The notes under the pieces were generated by a model. That model was not told the origin of the DNA. It saw only the letters and a list, made by a program, of their open reading frames with translations, and searched no databases. A program made the position numbers and the translations under genes. A stretch of DNA of 64,000 nt from Auanema rhodensis (lineage: Eukaryota; Nematoda; Chromadorea; Rhabditida; Rhabditidae), in NCBI GenBank assembly GCA_964057225.1, contig OZ059899.1, positions 3,472,001 through 3,536,000 of the forward strand, given 5' to 3'. Of this stretch, positions 49,843-62,829 are shown one piece after another. Every line of letters starts with the position of its first letter. Within the stretch, counting starts at the first letter, position 1.

Positions 49843-51597
49843 AACTAATTTTTGTATCAAGTGTTTCTCAATGTAGTATAGTGCATTCGATGCGGATTTT
49901 TAAGCTGCGTCGATCTGTGTTATCAGATTTGCGCTAGCTTAAAAATGCACCGAGATATCAACTGATATAAGTTCACACTTATATCCTCGATTTTCACCCT
50001 GAAGAATTAATTTTTTCGTTGAATAACATTGTCCATCGTCTTTGCCTTGAAAAAAAGAATCTAAAAACATCTACTTTTTGCTAAATTATTTTGAAATTTT
50101 TCGAAAAAATTTTTGTCAAAATGTTTTTGGAAGCAATGTTGAGTGTACATGGAAACTCAACATACACTAATGCATCATTTTTCAAACGATCATAACTAAT
50201 TTTTGTATCAAGTGTTTCTCAATGTAGTATAGTGCATTCGATGCGGATTTTTAAGCTGCGTCGATCTGTGTTATCAGATTTGCGCTAGCTTAAAAAAGCA
50301 CCGAGATATCAACTGATATAAGTTCACACTTATATCCTCGATTTTCACCCTGAAGAATTAATTTTTTCGTTGAATAACATTGTCCATCGTCTTTGCCTTG
50401 AAAAATGGAATCTAAAAACATCTACTTTTTGCTAAATTATTTTGAAATTTTTCGAAAAAATTTTTGTCAAAATGTTTTTGGAAGCAATGTTGAGTGTACA
50501 TGGAAACTCAACATACACTAATGCATCATTTTTCAAACGATCATAACTAATTTTTGTATTAAGCGTTTCTCAATGTAGTATAGTGCATTCGATGCGGATT
50601 TTTAAGCTTCGTCGATCTGTGTTATCAGATTTGCGCTAGCTTAAAAATGCACCGAGATATCAACTGATATAAGTTCACACTTATATCCTCGATTTTCACC
50701 CTGAAGAATTTATTTTTTTGTTGAATAACATTGTCCATCGTCTTTGCCTTGAAAAATGGAATCTTAAAACATCTACTTTTTGCTAAATTATTTTGAAATT
50801 TTTCGAAAAAATTTTTGTCAAAATGTTTTTGGAAGCAATGTTGAGTGTACATGGAAACTCAACATACACTAATGCATCATTTTTCAAACGATCATAACTA
50901 ATTTTTGTATTAAGCGTTTCTCAATGTAGTATAGTGCATTCGATGCGGATTTTCAAGCTGCGTCGATCTGTGTTATCAGATTTGCGCTAGCTTAAAAATG
51001 CACCGAGATATCAACTGATATAAGTTCACACTTATATCCTCGATTTTCACCCTGAAGAATTAATTTTTTCGTTGAATAACATTGTCCATCGTCTTTGCCT
51101 TGAAAAATGGAATCTAAAAACATCTACTTTTTGCTAAATTATTTTGAAATTTTTCGAAAAAATTTTTGTCAAAATGTTTTTGGAAGCAATGTTGAGTGTA
51201 CATGGAAACTCAACATACACTAATGCATCATTTTTCAAACGATCATAACTTATTTTTGTATCAAGCGTTTTTCAATGTAGTATAGTGCATTCGATGCGGA
51301 TTTTTAAGCTGCGTCGATCTGTGTTATCAGATTTGCGCTAGCTTAAAAATGCACCGAGATATCAACTGATATAAGTTCACACTTATATCCTCGATTTTCA
51401 CCCTGAAGAATTAATTTTTTCGTTGAATAACATTGTCCATCGTCTTTGCCTTGAAAAATGGAATCTAAAAACATCTACTTTTTGCTAAATTATTTTGAAA
51501 TTTTTCGAAAAAATTTTTGTCAAAATGTTTTTGGAAGCAATGTTGAGTGTACATGGAAACTCAACATACACTAATGCATCATTTTTCAAACGATCAT
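49843..51597 (+). repeat. Ten-monomer unit, third partial copy (last five monomers)
   Basis: Monomers at 49843, 50194, 50545, 50896 and 51247 match the last five types of the ten-monomer unit, including GAATTTATTTTTTTG at 50545, 3510 bp after 47035. The final ACTTATTT monomer has the usual TTTTTCAATG rather than TTTTTCGATG. The first half of the unit is replaced by other types (48088-49842). Confidence 0.85.
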
Positions 51598-54054
51598 AAC
51601 TAATTTTTGTATCAAGTGTTTCTCAATGTAGTATAGTGCATTCGATGCGGATTTTTAAGCTGCGTCGATCTGTGTTATCAGATTTGCGCTAGCTTAAAAA
51701 AGCACCGAGATATCAACTGATATAAGTTCACACTTATATCCTCGATTTTCACCCTGAAGAATTAATTTTTTCGTTGAATAACAATGTCCATCGTCTTTGC
51801 CTTGAAAAATGGAATCTTAAAACATCTACTTTTTGCTAAATTATTTTGAAATTTTTCGAAAAAATTTTTGTCAAAATGTTTTTGGAAGCAATGTTGAGTG
51901 TACATGGAAACTCAACATACACTAATGCATAATTTTTCAAACGATCATAACTAATTTTTGTATTAAGCGTTTCTCAATGTAGTATAGTGCATTCGATGCG
52001 GATTTTTAAGCTTCGTCGATCTGTGTTATCAGATTTGCGCTAGCTTAAAAATGCACCGAGATATCAACTGATATAAGTTCACACTTATATCCTCGATTTT
52101 CACCCTGAAGAATTAGTTTTTTCGTTGAATAACATTGTCCATCGTCTTTGCCTTGAAAAATGGAATCTAAAAACATCTACTTTTTGCTAAATTATTTTGA
52201 AATTTTTCGAAAAAATTTTTGTCAAAATGTTTTTGGAAGCAATGTTGAGTGTACATGGAAACTCAACATACACTAATGCATCATTTTTCAAACGATCATA
52301 ACTAAATTTTGTATCAAGTGTTTCTCAATGTAGTATAGTGCATTCGATGCGGATTTTTAAGCTGCGTCGATCTGTGTTATCAGATTTGCGCTAGCTTAAA
52401 AAAGCACCGAGATATCAACTGATATAAGTTCACACTTATATCCTCGATTTTCACCCTGAAGAACTGATTTTTTCGTTGAATAACATTGTCTATCGTCTTT
52501 GCCTTGAAAAATGGAATCTTAAAACATCTACTTTTTGCTAAATTATTTTGAAATTTTTCGAAAAAATTTTTGTCAAAATGTTTTTGGAAGCAATGTTGAG
52601 TGTACATGGAAACTCAACATACACTAATGCATAATTTTTCAAACGATCATAACTAATTTTTGTATTAAGCGTTTCTCAATGTAGTATAGTGCATTCGATG
52701 CGGATTTTTAAGCTGCGTCGATCTGTGTTATCAGATTTGCGCTAGCTTAAAAATGCACCGAGATATCAACTGATATAAGTTCACACATATATACCCGATT
52801 TTCACCCTGAAGAATTAATTTTTTCGTTGAATAACCTTGTCCATCGTCTTCGCCTTGAAAAATGGAATCTAAAAGCATCTACTTTTTGCTAAATTATCTT
52901 GAAATTTTTCGAAAAAATTTTTGTCAAAATGTTTTTGGAAGCAATGTTGAGTGTACATGGAAACTCAACATACACTAATGCATAATTTTTCAAACGATCG
53001 TAACTAATTTTTGTATTAAGCGTTTCTCAATGTAGTATAGTGCATTCGATGCGGATTTTTAAGCTTCGTCGATCTGTGTTATCAGATTTGCGCTAGCTTA
53101 AAAATGCACCGAGATATCAACTGATATAAGTTCACACTTATATCCTCGATTTTCACCCTGAAGAATTAATTTTTTCGTTGAATAACATTGTCCATCGTCT
53201 TTGCCTTGAAAAATGGAATCTTAAAACATCTACTTTTTGCTAAATTATTTTGAAATTTTTCGAAAAATTTTTTGTCAAAATGTTTTTGGAAGCAATGTTG
53301 AGTGTACATGGAAACTCAACATACACTAATGCATCATTTTTCAAACGATCATAACTAATTTTTGTATCAAGTGTTTCTCAATGTAGTATAGTGCATTCGA
53401 TGCGGATTTTTAAGCTGCGTCGATCTGTGTTATCAGATTTGCGCTAGCTTAAAAATGCACCGAGATATCAACTGATATAAGTTCACACTTATATCCTCGA
53501 TTTTCACCCTGAAGAATTAATTTTTTCGTTGAAAAACATTGTCCATCGTCTTTGCCTTGAAAAATGGAATCTTAAAACATCTACTTTTTGCTAAATTATT
53601 TTGAAATTTTTCGAAAAAATTTTTGTCAAAATGTTTTTGGAAGCAATGTTGAGTGTACATGGAAACTCAACATACACTAATGCATCATTTTTCAAACGAT
53701 CATAACTAATTTTTGTATTAAGCGTTTCTCAATGTAGTATAGTGCATTCGATGCGGATTTTTAAGCTTCGTCGATCTGTGTTATCAGATTTGCGCTAGCT
53801 TAAAAATGCACCGAGATATCAACTGATATAAGTTCACACTTATATCCTCGATTTTCACCCTGAAGAATTAATTTTTTCGTTGAATAACATTGTCCATCGT
53901 CTTTGCCTTGAAAAATGGAATCTTAAAACATCTACTTTTTGCTAAATTATCTTGAAATTTTTCGAAAAAATTTTTGTCAAAATGTTTTTGGAAGCAATGT
54001 TGAGTGTACATGGAAACTCAACATACACTAATGCATCATTTTTCAAACGATCAT
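51598..54054 (+). repeat. Zone 8: mixed monomers with many private changes (copies 148-154)
   Basis: No repeating order is visible. Private or rare states include ACAATGTCC (51598), GAATTAGTTTTTT (51949), TAAATTTTG with GAACTGATT (52300), TCTTCGCC with CGATCGTAAC (52651), GAAAAATTTTTTG (53002) and GAAAAACATTG (53353). The higher density of unique changes suggests that this stretch has been homogenised less recently than its neighbours. Confidence 0.75.
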
Positions 54055-54756
54055 AACTAATTTTTGTATCAAGTGTTTCTCAATGTAGTATAGTGCATTC
54101 GATGCGGATTTTTAAGCTGCGTCGATCTGTGTTATCAGATTTGCGCTAGCTTAAAAATGCACCGAGATATCAACTGATATAAGTTCACACTTATATCCTC
54201 GATTTTCACCCTGAAGAATTAATTTTTTCGTTGAATAACATTGTCCATCGTCTTTGCTTTGAAAAATGGAATCTAAAAACATCTACTTTTTGCTAAATTA
54301 TTTTGAAATTTTTCGAAAAAATTTTTGTCAAAATGTTTTTGGAAGCAATGTTGAGTGTACATGGAAACTCAACATACACTAATGCATCATTTTTCAAACG
54401 ATCATAACTAATTTTTGTATCAAGTGTTTCTCAATGTAGTATAGTGCATTCGATGCGGATTTTTAAGCTTCGTCGATCTGTGTTATCAGATTTGCGCTAG
54501 CTTAAAAATGCACCGAGATATCAACTGATATAAGTTCACACTTATATCCTCGATTTTCACCCTGAAGAATTAATTTTTTCGTTGAATAACATTGTCCATC
54601 GTCTTTGCTTTGAAAAATGGAATCTAAAAACATCTACTTTTTGCTAAATTATTTTGAAATTTTTCGAAAAAATTTTTGTCAAAATGTTTTTGGAAGCAAT
54701 GTTGAGTGTACATGGAAACTCAACATACACTAATGCATAATTTTTCAAACGATCAT

Positions 54757-56160
54757 AACTAATTTTTGTATTAAGCGTTTCTCAATGTAGTATAGTGCAT
54801 TCGATGCGGATTTTTAAGCTTCGTCGATCTGTGTTATCAGATTTGCGCTAGCTTAAAAATGCACCGAGATATCAACTGATATAAGTTCACACTTATATCC
54901 TCTTTTTTCACCCTGAAGAATTAATTTTTTCGTTGAATAACATTGTCCATCGTCTTTGCTTTGAAAAATGGAATCTAAAAACATCTACTTTTTGCTAAAT
55001 TATTTTGAAATTTTTCGAAAAAATTTTTGTCAAAATGTTTTTGGAAGCAATGTTGAGTGTACATGGAAACTCAACATACACTAATGCATCATTTTTCAAA
55101 CGCTCATAACTAATTTTTGTATCAAGTGTTTCTCAATGTAGTGTAGTGCATTCGATGCGGATTTTTAAGCTTCGTCGATCTGTGTTATCAGATTTGCGCT
55201 AGCTTAAAAATGCACCGAGATATCAACTGATATAAGTTCACACTTATATCCTCGATTTTCACCCTGAAGAATTAATTTTTTCGTTGAATAACATTGTCCA
55301 TCGTCTTTGCTTTGAAAAATGGAATCTAAAAACATCTACTTTTTGCTAAATTATTTTGAAATTTTTCGAAAAAATTTTTGTCAAAATGTTTTTGGAAGCA
55401 ATGTTGAGTGTACATGGAAACTCAACATACACTAATGCATCATTTTTCAAACGATCATAACTAATTTTTGTATTAAGCGTTTCTCAATGTAGTATAGTGC
55501 ATTCGATGCGGATTTTTAAGCTTCGTCGATCTGTGTTATCAGATTTGCGCTAGCTTAAAAATGCACCGAGATATCAACTGATATAAGTTCACACTTATAT
55601 CCTCGATTTTCACCCTGAAGAATTAATTTTTTCGTTGAATAACATTGTCCATCGTCTTTGCTTTGAAAAATGGAATCTAAAAACATCTACTTTTTGCTAA
55701 ATTATTTTGAAATTTTTCGAAAAAATTTTTGTCAAAATGTTTTTGGAAGCAATGTTGAGTGTACATGGAAACTCAACATACACTAATGCATCATTTTTCA
55801 AACGCTCATAACTAATTTTTGTATCAAGTGTTTCTCAATGTAGTGTAGTGCATTCGATGCGGATTTTTAAGCTTCGTCGATCTGTGTTATCAGATTTGCG
55901 CTAGCTTAAAAATGCACCGAGATATCAACTGATATAAGTTCACACTTATATCCTCGATTTTCACCCTGAAGAATTAATTTTTTCGTTGAATAACATTGTC
56001 CATCGTCTTTGCTTTGAAAAATGGAATCTAAAAACATCTACTTTTTGCTAAATTATTTTGAAATTTTTCGAAAAAATTTTTGTCAAAATGTTTTTGGAAG
56101 CAATGTTGAGTGTACATGGAAACTCAACATACACTAATGCATCATTTTTCAAACGATCAT
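54757..56160 (+). repeat. Tandem pair of 702-bp dimers with GTAGTGTAG
   Basis: A TTAAGCG/HindIII/GCTTTG monomer ending CGCTCAT is followed by a TCAAGTG monomer with GTAGTGTAG, at 54757-55458 and again at 55459-56160. The first monomer of the first copy alone has TCCTCTTTTTTCAC. GTAGTGTAG recurs at 57214. Confidence 0.75.
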
Positions 56161-58617
56161 AACTAATTTTTGTATTAAGCGTTTCTCAATGTAGTATAGT
56201 GCATTCGATGCGGATTTTTAAGCTTCGTCGATCTGTGTTATCAGATTTGCGCTAGCTTAAAAATGCACCGAGATATCAACTGATATAAGTTCACACTTAT
56301 ATCCTCGATTTTCACCCTGAAGAATTAATTTTTTCGTTGAATAACATTGTCTATCGTCTTTGCCTTGAAAAATGGAATCTAAAAACATCTACTTTTTGCT
56401 AAATTATTTTGAAATTTTTCGAAAAAATTTTTGTCAAAATGTTTTTGGAAGCAATGTTGAGTGTACATGGAAACTCAACATACACTAATGCATAATTTTT
56501 CAAACGATCATAACTAATTTTTGTATTAAGCGTTTCTCAATGTAGTATAGTGCATTCGATGCGGATTTTTAAGCTTCGTCGATCTGTGTTATCAGATTTG
56601 CGCTAGCTTAAAAATGCACCGAGATATCAACTGATATAAGTTCACACTTATATCCTCGATTTTCACCCTGAAGAATTAATTTTTTCGTTGAATAACATTG
56701 TCCATCGTCTTTGCTTTGAAAAATGGAATCTAAAAACATCTACTTTTTGCTAAATTATTTTGAAATTTTTCGAAAAAATTTTTGTCAAAATGTTTTTGGA
56801 AGCAATGTTGAGTGTACATGGAAACTCAACATACACTAATGCTTGATTTTTCAAACGATCATAACTAATTTTTGTATTAAGCGTTTCTCAATGTAGTATA
56901 GTGCATTCGATGCGGATTTTTAAGCTTCGTCGATCTGTGTTATCAGATTTGCGCTAGCTTAAAAATGCACCGAGATATCAACTGATATAAGTTCACACTT
57001 ATATCCTCGATTTTCACCCTGAAGAATTAATTTTTTCGTTGAATAACATTGTCCATCGTCTTTGCTTTGAAAAATGGAATCTAAAAACATCTACTTTTTG
57101 CTAAATTATTTTGAAATTTTTCGAAAAAATTTTTGTCAAAATGTTTTTGGAAGCAATGTTGAGTGTACATGGAAACTCAACATACACTAATGCATCATTT
57201 TTCAAACGCTCATAACTAATTTTTGTATCAAGTGTTTCTCAATGTAGTGTAGTGCATTCGATGCGGATTTTTAAGCTTCGTCGATCTGTGTTATCAGATT
57301 TGCGCTAGCTTAAAAATGCACCGAGATATCAACTGATATAAGTTCACACTTATATCCTCGATTTTCACCCTGAAGAATTAATTTTTTCGTTGAATAACAT
57401 TGTCCATCGTCTTTGCTTTGAAAAATGGAATCTAAAAACATCTACTTTTTGCTAAATTATTTTGAAATTTTTCGAAAAAATTTTTGTCAAAATGTTTTTG
57501 GAAGCAATGTTGAGTGTACATGGAAACTCAACATACACTAATGCATCATTTTTCAAACGATCATAACTAATTTTTGTATTAAGCGTTTCTCAATGTAGTA
57601 TAGTGCATTCGATGCGGATTTTTAAGCTTCGTCGATCTGTGTTATCAGATTTGCGCTAGCTTAAAAATGCACCGAGATATCAACTGATATAAGTTCACAC
57701 TTATATCCTCGATTTTCACCCTGAAGAATTAATTTTTTCGTTGAATAACATTGTCTATCGTCTTTGCCTTGAAAAATGGAATCTAAAAACATCTACTTTT
57801 TGCTAAATTATTTTGAAATTTTTCGAAAAAATTTTTGTCAAAATGTTTTTGGAAGCAATGTTGAGTGTACATGGAAACTCAACATACACTAATGCATAAT
57901 TTTTCAAACGATCATAACTAATTTTTGTATTAAGCGTTTCTCAATGTAGTATAGTGCATTCGATGCGGATTTTTAAGCTTCGTCGATCTGTGTTATCAGA
58001 TTTGCGCTAGCTTAAAAATGCACCGAGATATCAACTGATATAAGTTCACACTTATATCCTCGATTTTCACCCTGAAGAATTAATTTTTTCGTTGAATAAC
58101 ATTGTCCATCGTCTTTGCTTTGAAAAATGGAATCTAAAAACATCTACTTTTTGCTAAATTATTTTGAAATTTTTCGAAAAAATTTTTGTCAAAATGTTTT
58201 TGGAAGCAATGTTGAGTGTACATGGAAACTCAACATACACTAATGCTTGATTTTTCAAACGATCATAACTAATTTTTGTATTAAGCGTTTCTCAATGTAG
58301 TATAGTGCATTCGATGCGGATTTTTAAGCTTCGTCGATCTGTGTTATCAGATTTGCGCTAGCTTAAAAATGCACCGAGATATCAACTGATATAAGTTCAC
58401 ACTTATATCCTCGATTTTCACCCTGAAGAATTAATTTTTTCGTTGAATAACATTGTCCATCGTCTTTGCTTTGAAAAATGGAATCTAAAAACATCTACTT
58501 TTTGCTAAATTATTTTGAAATTTTTCGAAAAAATTTTTGTCAAAATGTTTTTGGAAGCAATGTTGAGTGTACATGGAAACTCAACATACACTAATGCATG
58601 ATTTTTCAAACGATCAT
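55810..58617 (+). repeat. Tandem pair of 1404-bp four-monomer units
   Basis: The units are 55810-57213 and 57214-58617. Order: GTAGTGTAG; GTCTATC with GCCTTG, ending CATAA; GCTTTG ending CTTGATTTTT; GCTTTG. The last monomer ends CATCATTTTT...CGCTCAT in the first unit and CATGATTTTT...CGATCAT in the second. The first monomer of this pair is also the last of the dimer pair at 54757-56160. Confidence 0.8.
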
Positions 58618-61600
58618 AACTAATTTTTGTATTAAGCGTTTCTCAATGTAGTATAGTGCATTCGATGCGGATTTTTAAGCTTCGTCGATCTGTGTTATCA
58701 GATTTGCGCTAGCTTAAAAATGCACCGAGATATCAACTGATATAAGTTCACACTTATATCCTCGATTTTCACCCTGAAGAATTAATTTTTTCGTTGAATA
58801 ACATTGTCCATCGTCTTTGCTTTGAAAAATGGAATCTAAAAACATCTACTTTTTGCTAAATTATTTTGAAATTTTTCGAAAAAATTTTTGTCAAAATGTT
58901 TTTGGAAGCAATGTTGAGTGTACATGGAAACTCAACATACACTAATGCATCATTTTTCAAACGCTCATAACTAATTTTTGTATCAAGTGTTTCTCAATGT
59001 AGTATAGTGCATTCGATGCGGATTTTTAAGCTTCGTCGATCTGTGTTATCAGATTTGCGCTAGCTTAAAAATGCACCGAGATATCAACTGATATAAGTTC
59101 ACACTTATATCCTCGATTTTCACCCTGAAGAATTAATTTTTTCGTTGAATAACATTGTCCATCGTCTTTGCTTTGAAAAATGGAATCTAAAAACATCTAC
59201 TTTTTGCTAAATTATTTTGAAATTTTTCGAAAAAATTTTTGTCAAAATGTTTTTGGAAGCAATGTTGAGTGTACATGGAAACTCAACATACACTAATGCA
59301 TCATTTTTCAAACGATCATAACTAATTTTTGTATTAAGCGTTTCTCAATGTAGTATAGTGCATTCGATGCGGATTTTTAAGCTTCGTCGATCTGTGTTAT
59401 CAGATTTGCGCTAGCTTAAAAATGCACCGAGATATCAACTGATATAAGTTCACACTTATATCCTCGATTTTCACCCTGAAGAATTAATTTTTTCGTTGAA
59501 TAACATTGTCCATCGTCTTTGCTTTGAAAAATGGAATCTAAAAACATCTACTTTTTGCTAAATTATCTTGAAATTTTTCGAAAAAATTTTTGTCAAAATG
59601 TTTTTGGAAGCAATGTTGAGTGTACATGGAAACTCAACATACACTAATGCATCATTTTTCAAACGCTCATAACTAATTTTTGTATCAAGTGTTTCTCAAT
59701 GTAGTATAGTGCATTCGATGCGGATTTTTAAGCTGCGTCGATCTGTGTTATCAGATTTGCGCTAGCTTAAAAATGCACCGAGATATCAACTGATATGAGT
59801 TCACACTTATATCCTCGATTTTCACCCTGAAGAATTAATTTTTTCGTTGAATAACATTGTCCATCGTCTTTGCCTTGAAAAATGGAATCTAAAAACATCT
59901 ACTTTTTGCTAAATTATTTTGAAATTTTTCGAAAAAATTTTTGTCAAAATGTTTTTGGAAGCAATGTTGAGTGTACATGGAAACTCAACATACACTAATG
60001 CTTGATTTTTCAAACGATCATAACTAATTTTTGTATTAAGCGTTTCTCAATGTAGTATAGTGCATTCGATGCGGATTTTTAAGCTTCGTCGATCTGTGTT
60101 ATCAGATTTGCGCTAGCTTAAAAATGCACCGAGATATCAACTGATATAAGTTCACACTTATATCCTCGATTTTCACCCTGAAGAATTAATTTTTTCGTTG
60201 AATAACATTGTCCATCGTCTTTGCTTTGAAAAATGGAATCTAAAAACATCTACTTTTTGCTAAATTATTTTGAAATTTTTCGAAAAAATTTTTGTCAAAA
60301 TGTTTTTGGAAGCAATGTTGAGTGTACATGGAAACTCAACATACACTAATGCATGATTTTTCAAACGATCATAACTAATTTTTGTATTAAGCGTTTCTCA
60401 ATGTAGTATAGTGCATTCGATGCGGATTTTTAAGCTTCGTCGATCTGTGTTATCAGATTTGCGCTAGCTTAAAAATGCACCGAGATATCAACTGATATAA
60501 GTTCACACTTATATCCTCGATTTTCACCCTGAAGAATTAATTTTTTCGTTGAATAACATTGTCCATCGTCTTTGCTTTGAAAAATGGAATCTAAAAACAT
60601 CTACTTTTTGCTAAATTATTTTGAAATTTTTCGAAAAAATTTTTGTCAAAATGTTTTTGGAAGCAATGTTGAGTGTACATGGAAACTCAACATACACTAA
60701 TGCATCATTTTTCAAACGCTCATAACTAATTTTTGTATCAAGTGTTTCTCAATGTAGTATAGTGCATTCGAGGCGGATTTTTAAGCTTCGTCGATCTGTG
60801 TTATCAGATTTGCGCTAGCTTAAAAATGCACCGAGATATCAACTGATATAAGTTCACACTTATATCCTCGATTTTCACCCTGAAGAATTAATTTTTTCGT
60901 TGAATAACATTGTCCATCGTCTTTGCTTTGAAAAATGGAATCTAAAAACATCTACTTTTTGCTAAATTATTTTGAAATTTTTCGAAAAAATTTTTGTCAA
61001 AATGTTTTTGGAAGCAATGTTGAGTGTACATGGAAACTCAACATACACTAATGCATCATTTTTCAAACGATCATAACTAATTTTTGTATTAAGCGTTTCT
61101 CAATGTAGTATAGTGCATTCGATGCGGATTTTTAAGCTTCGTCGATCTGTGTTATCAGATTTGCGCTAGCTTAAAAATGCACCGAGATATCAACTGATAT
61201 AAGTTCACACTTATATCCTCGATTTTCACCCTGAAGAATTAATTTTTTCGTTGAATAACATTGTCCATCGTCTTTGCTTTGAAAAATGGAATCTAAAAAC
61301 ATCTACTTTTTGCTAAATTATCTTGAAATTTTTCGAAAAAATTTTTGTCAAAATGTTTTTGGAAGCAATGTTGAGTGTACATGGAAACTCAACATACACT
61401 AATGCATCATTTTTCAAACGCTCATAACTAATTTTTGTATCAAGTGTTTCTCAATGTAGTATAGTGCATTCGATGCGGATTTTTAAGCTGCGTCGATCTG
61501 TGTTATCAGATTTGCGCTAGCTTAAAAATGCACCGAGATATCAACTGATATGAGTTCACACTTATATCCTCGATTTTCACCCTGAAGAATTAATTTTTTC

Positions 61601-61776
61601 GTTGAATAACATTGTCCATCGTTTTTGCCTGGAAAAATGGAATCTAAAAACATCTACTTTTTGCTAAATTATTTTGAAATTTTTCGAAAAAATTTTTGTC
61701 AAAATGTTTTTGGAAGCAATGTTGAGTGTACATGGAAACTCAACATACACTAATGCATCATTTTTCAAACGCTCAT
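58267..61776 (+). repeat. Tandem pair of 1755-bp five-monomer units
   Basis: The units are 58267-60021 and 60022-61776. Order: GCTTTG ending CATGATTTTT; GCTTTG ending CGCTCAT; TCAAGTG/HindIII/GCTTTG; GCTTTG with ATTATCTTG ending CGCTCAT; TCAAGTG with TGATATGAG. Differences between copies: CGAGGCGG at 60724, and in the last monomer GTTTTTGCCTGGA and its ending. The unit overlaps the end of the preceding 1404-bp pair. Confidence 0.85.
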
Positions 61777-62829
61777 AACTAATTTTTGTATTAAGCGTTT
61801 CTCAATGTAGTATAGTGCATTCGATGCGGATTTTCAAGCTGCGTCGATCTGTGTTATCAGATTTGCGCTAGCTTAAAAATGCACCGAGATATCAACTGAT
61901 ATAAGTTCACACATATATACCCGATTTTCACCCTGAAGAATTAATTTTTTCGTTGAATAACATTGTCCATCGTCTTTGCCTTGAAAAAAGGAATCTAAAA
62001 ACATCTACTTTTTGCTAAATTATTTTGAAATTTTTCGAAAAAATTTTTGTCAAAATGTTTTTGGAAGCAATGTTGAGTGTACATGGAAACTCAACATACA
62101 CTAATGCATCATTTTTCAAACGATCATAACTAATTTGTGTATTAAGCGTTTCTCAATGTAGTATAGTGCATTCGATGCGGATTTTCAAGCTGCGTCGATC
62201 TGTGTTATCAGATTTGCGCTAGCTTAAAAATGCACCGAGATATCAACTGATATAAGTTCACACATATATACCCGATTTTCACCCTGAAGAATTAATTTTT
62301 TCGTTGAATAACATTGTCCATCGTCTTTGCCTTGAAAAAAGGAATCTAAAAACATCTACTTTTTGCTAAATTATTTTGAAATTTTTCGAAAAAATTTTTG
62401 TCAAAATGTTTTTGGAAGCAATGTTGAGTGTACATGGAAACTCAACATACACTAATGCATCATTTTTCAAACGATCATAACTAATTTGTGTATTAAGCGT
62501 TTCTCAATGTAGTATAGTGCATTCGATGCGGATTTTCAAGCTGCGTCGATCTGTGTTATCAGATTTGCGCTAGCTTAAAAATGCACCGAGATATCAACTG
62601 ATATAAGTTCACACATATATACCCGATTTTCACCCTGAAGAATTAATTTTTTCGTTGAATAACATTGTCCATCGTCTTTGCCTTGAAAAAAGGAATCTAA
62701 AAACATCTACTTTTTGCTAAATTATTTTGAAATTTTTCGAAAAAATTTTTGTCAAAATGTTTTTGGAAGCAATGTTGAGTGTACATGGAAACTCAACATA
62801 CACTAATGCATCATTTTTCAAACGATCAT
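61777..62829 (+). repeat. Zone 10: three TTTTCAAG/ACCCG/AAAAAAGGA monomers (copies 177-179)
   Basis: These three neighbours are of the type otherwise seen at 34054 and 35106. They lie in a region of unrelated GCTTTG monomers. The last two (62128, 62479) share a private TAATTTGTGTATT, so they are a recent single-monomer duplication. The block has sharp edges at monomer resolution. Confidence 0.88.

Larger units (their letters stand above)
42473..51597 (+). repeat. Zone 7: ten-monomer unit domain (copies 122-147)
   Basis: AAAAAAAGA, AAAAAAGCACC, HindIII-type and ACTTATTT monomers dominate. This combines types seen at 18.6-29 kb with the block copied from zone 6. The segment 48088-49842 is irregular: it includes a copy with AAAAAAGCACC, AAAAAAAGA, CTTAAAAC and ATTATCTTG together (48088), and one starting with AATTTTCGTA and carrying GAAAAACATTG (49141). 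Confidence 0.85.
54055..61776 (+). repeat. Zone 9: GCTTTGAAAAATGG-type monomers (copies 155-176)
   Basis: TTTGCCTTG becomes TTTGCTTTG in most copies from 54055. Nearly all are HindIII-type. CGCTCATAAC replaces CGATCATAAC at many ends, and CTTGATTTTT or CATGATTTTT replaces CATCATTTTT in some. Copies that keep GCCTTG carry their own markers: GTCTATC (56161, 57565) or TGATATGAG (59671, 61426; the latter reads GCCTGGA). Confidence 0.9.
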
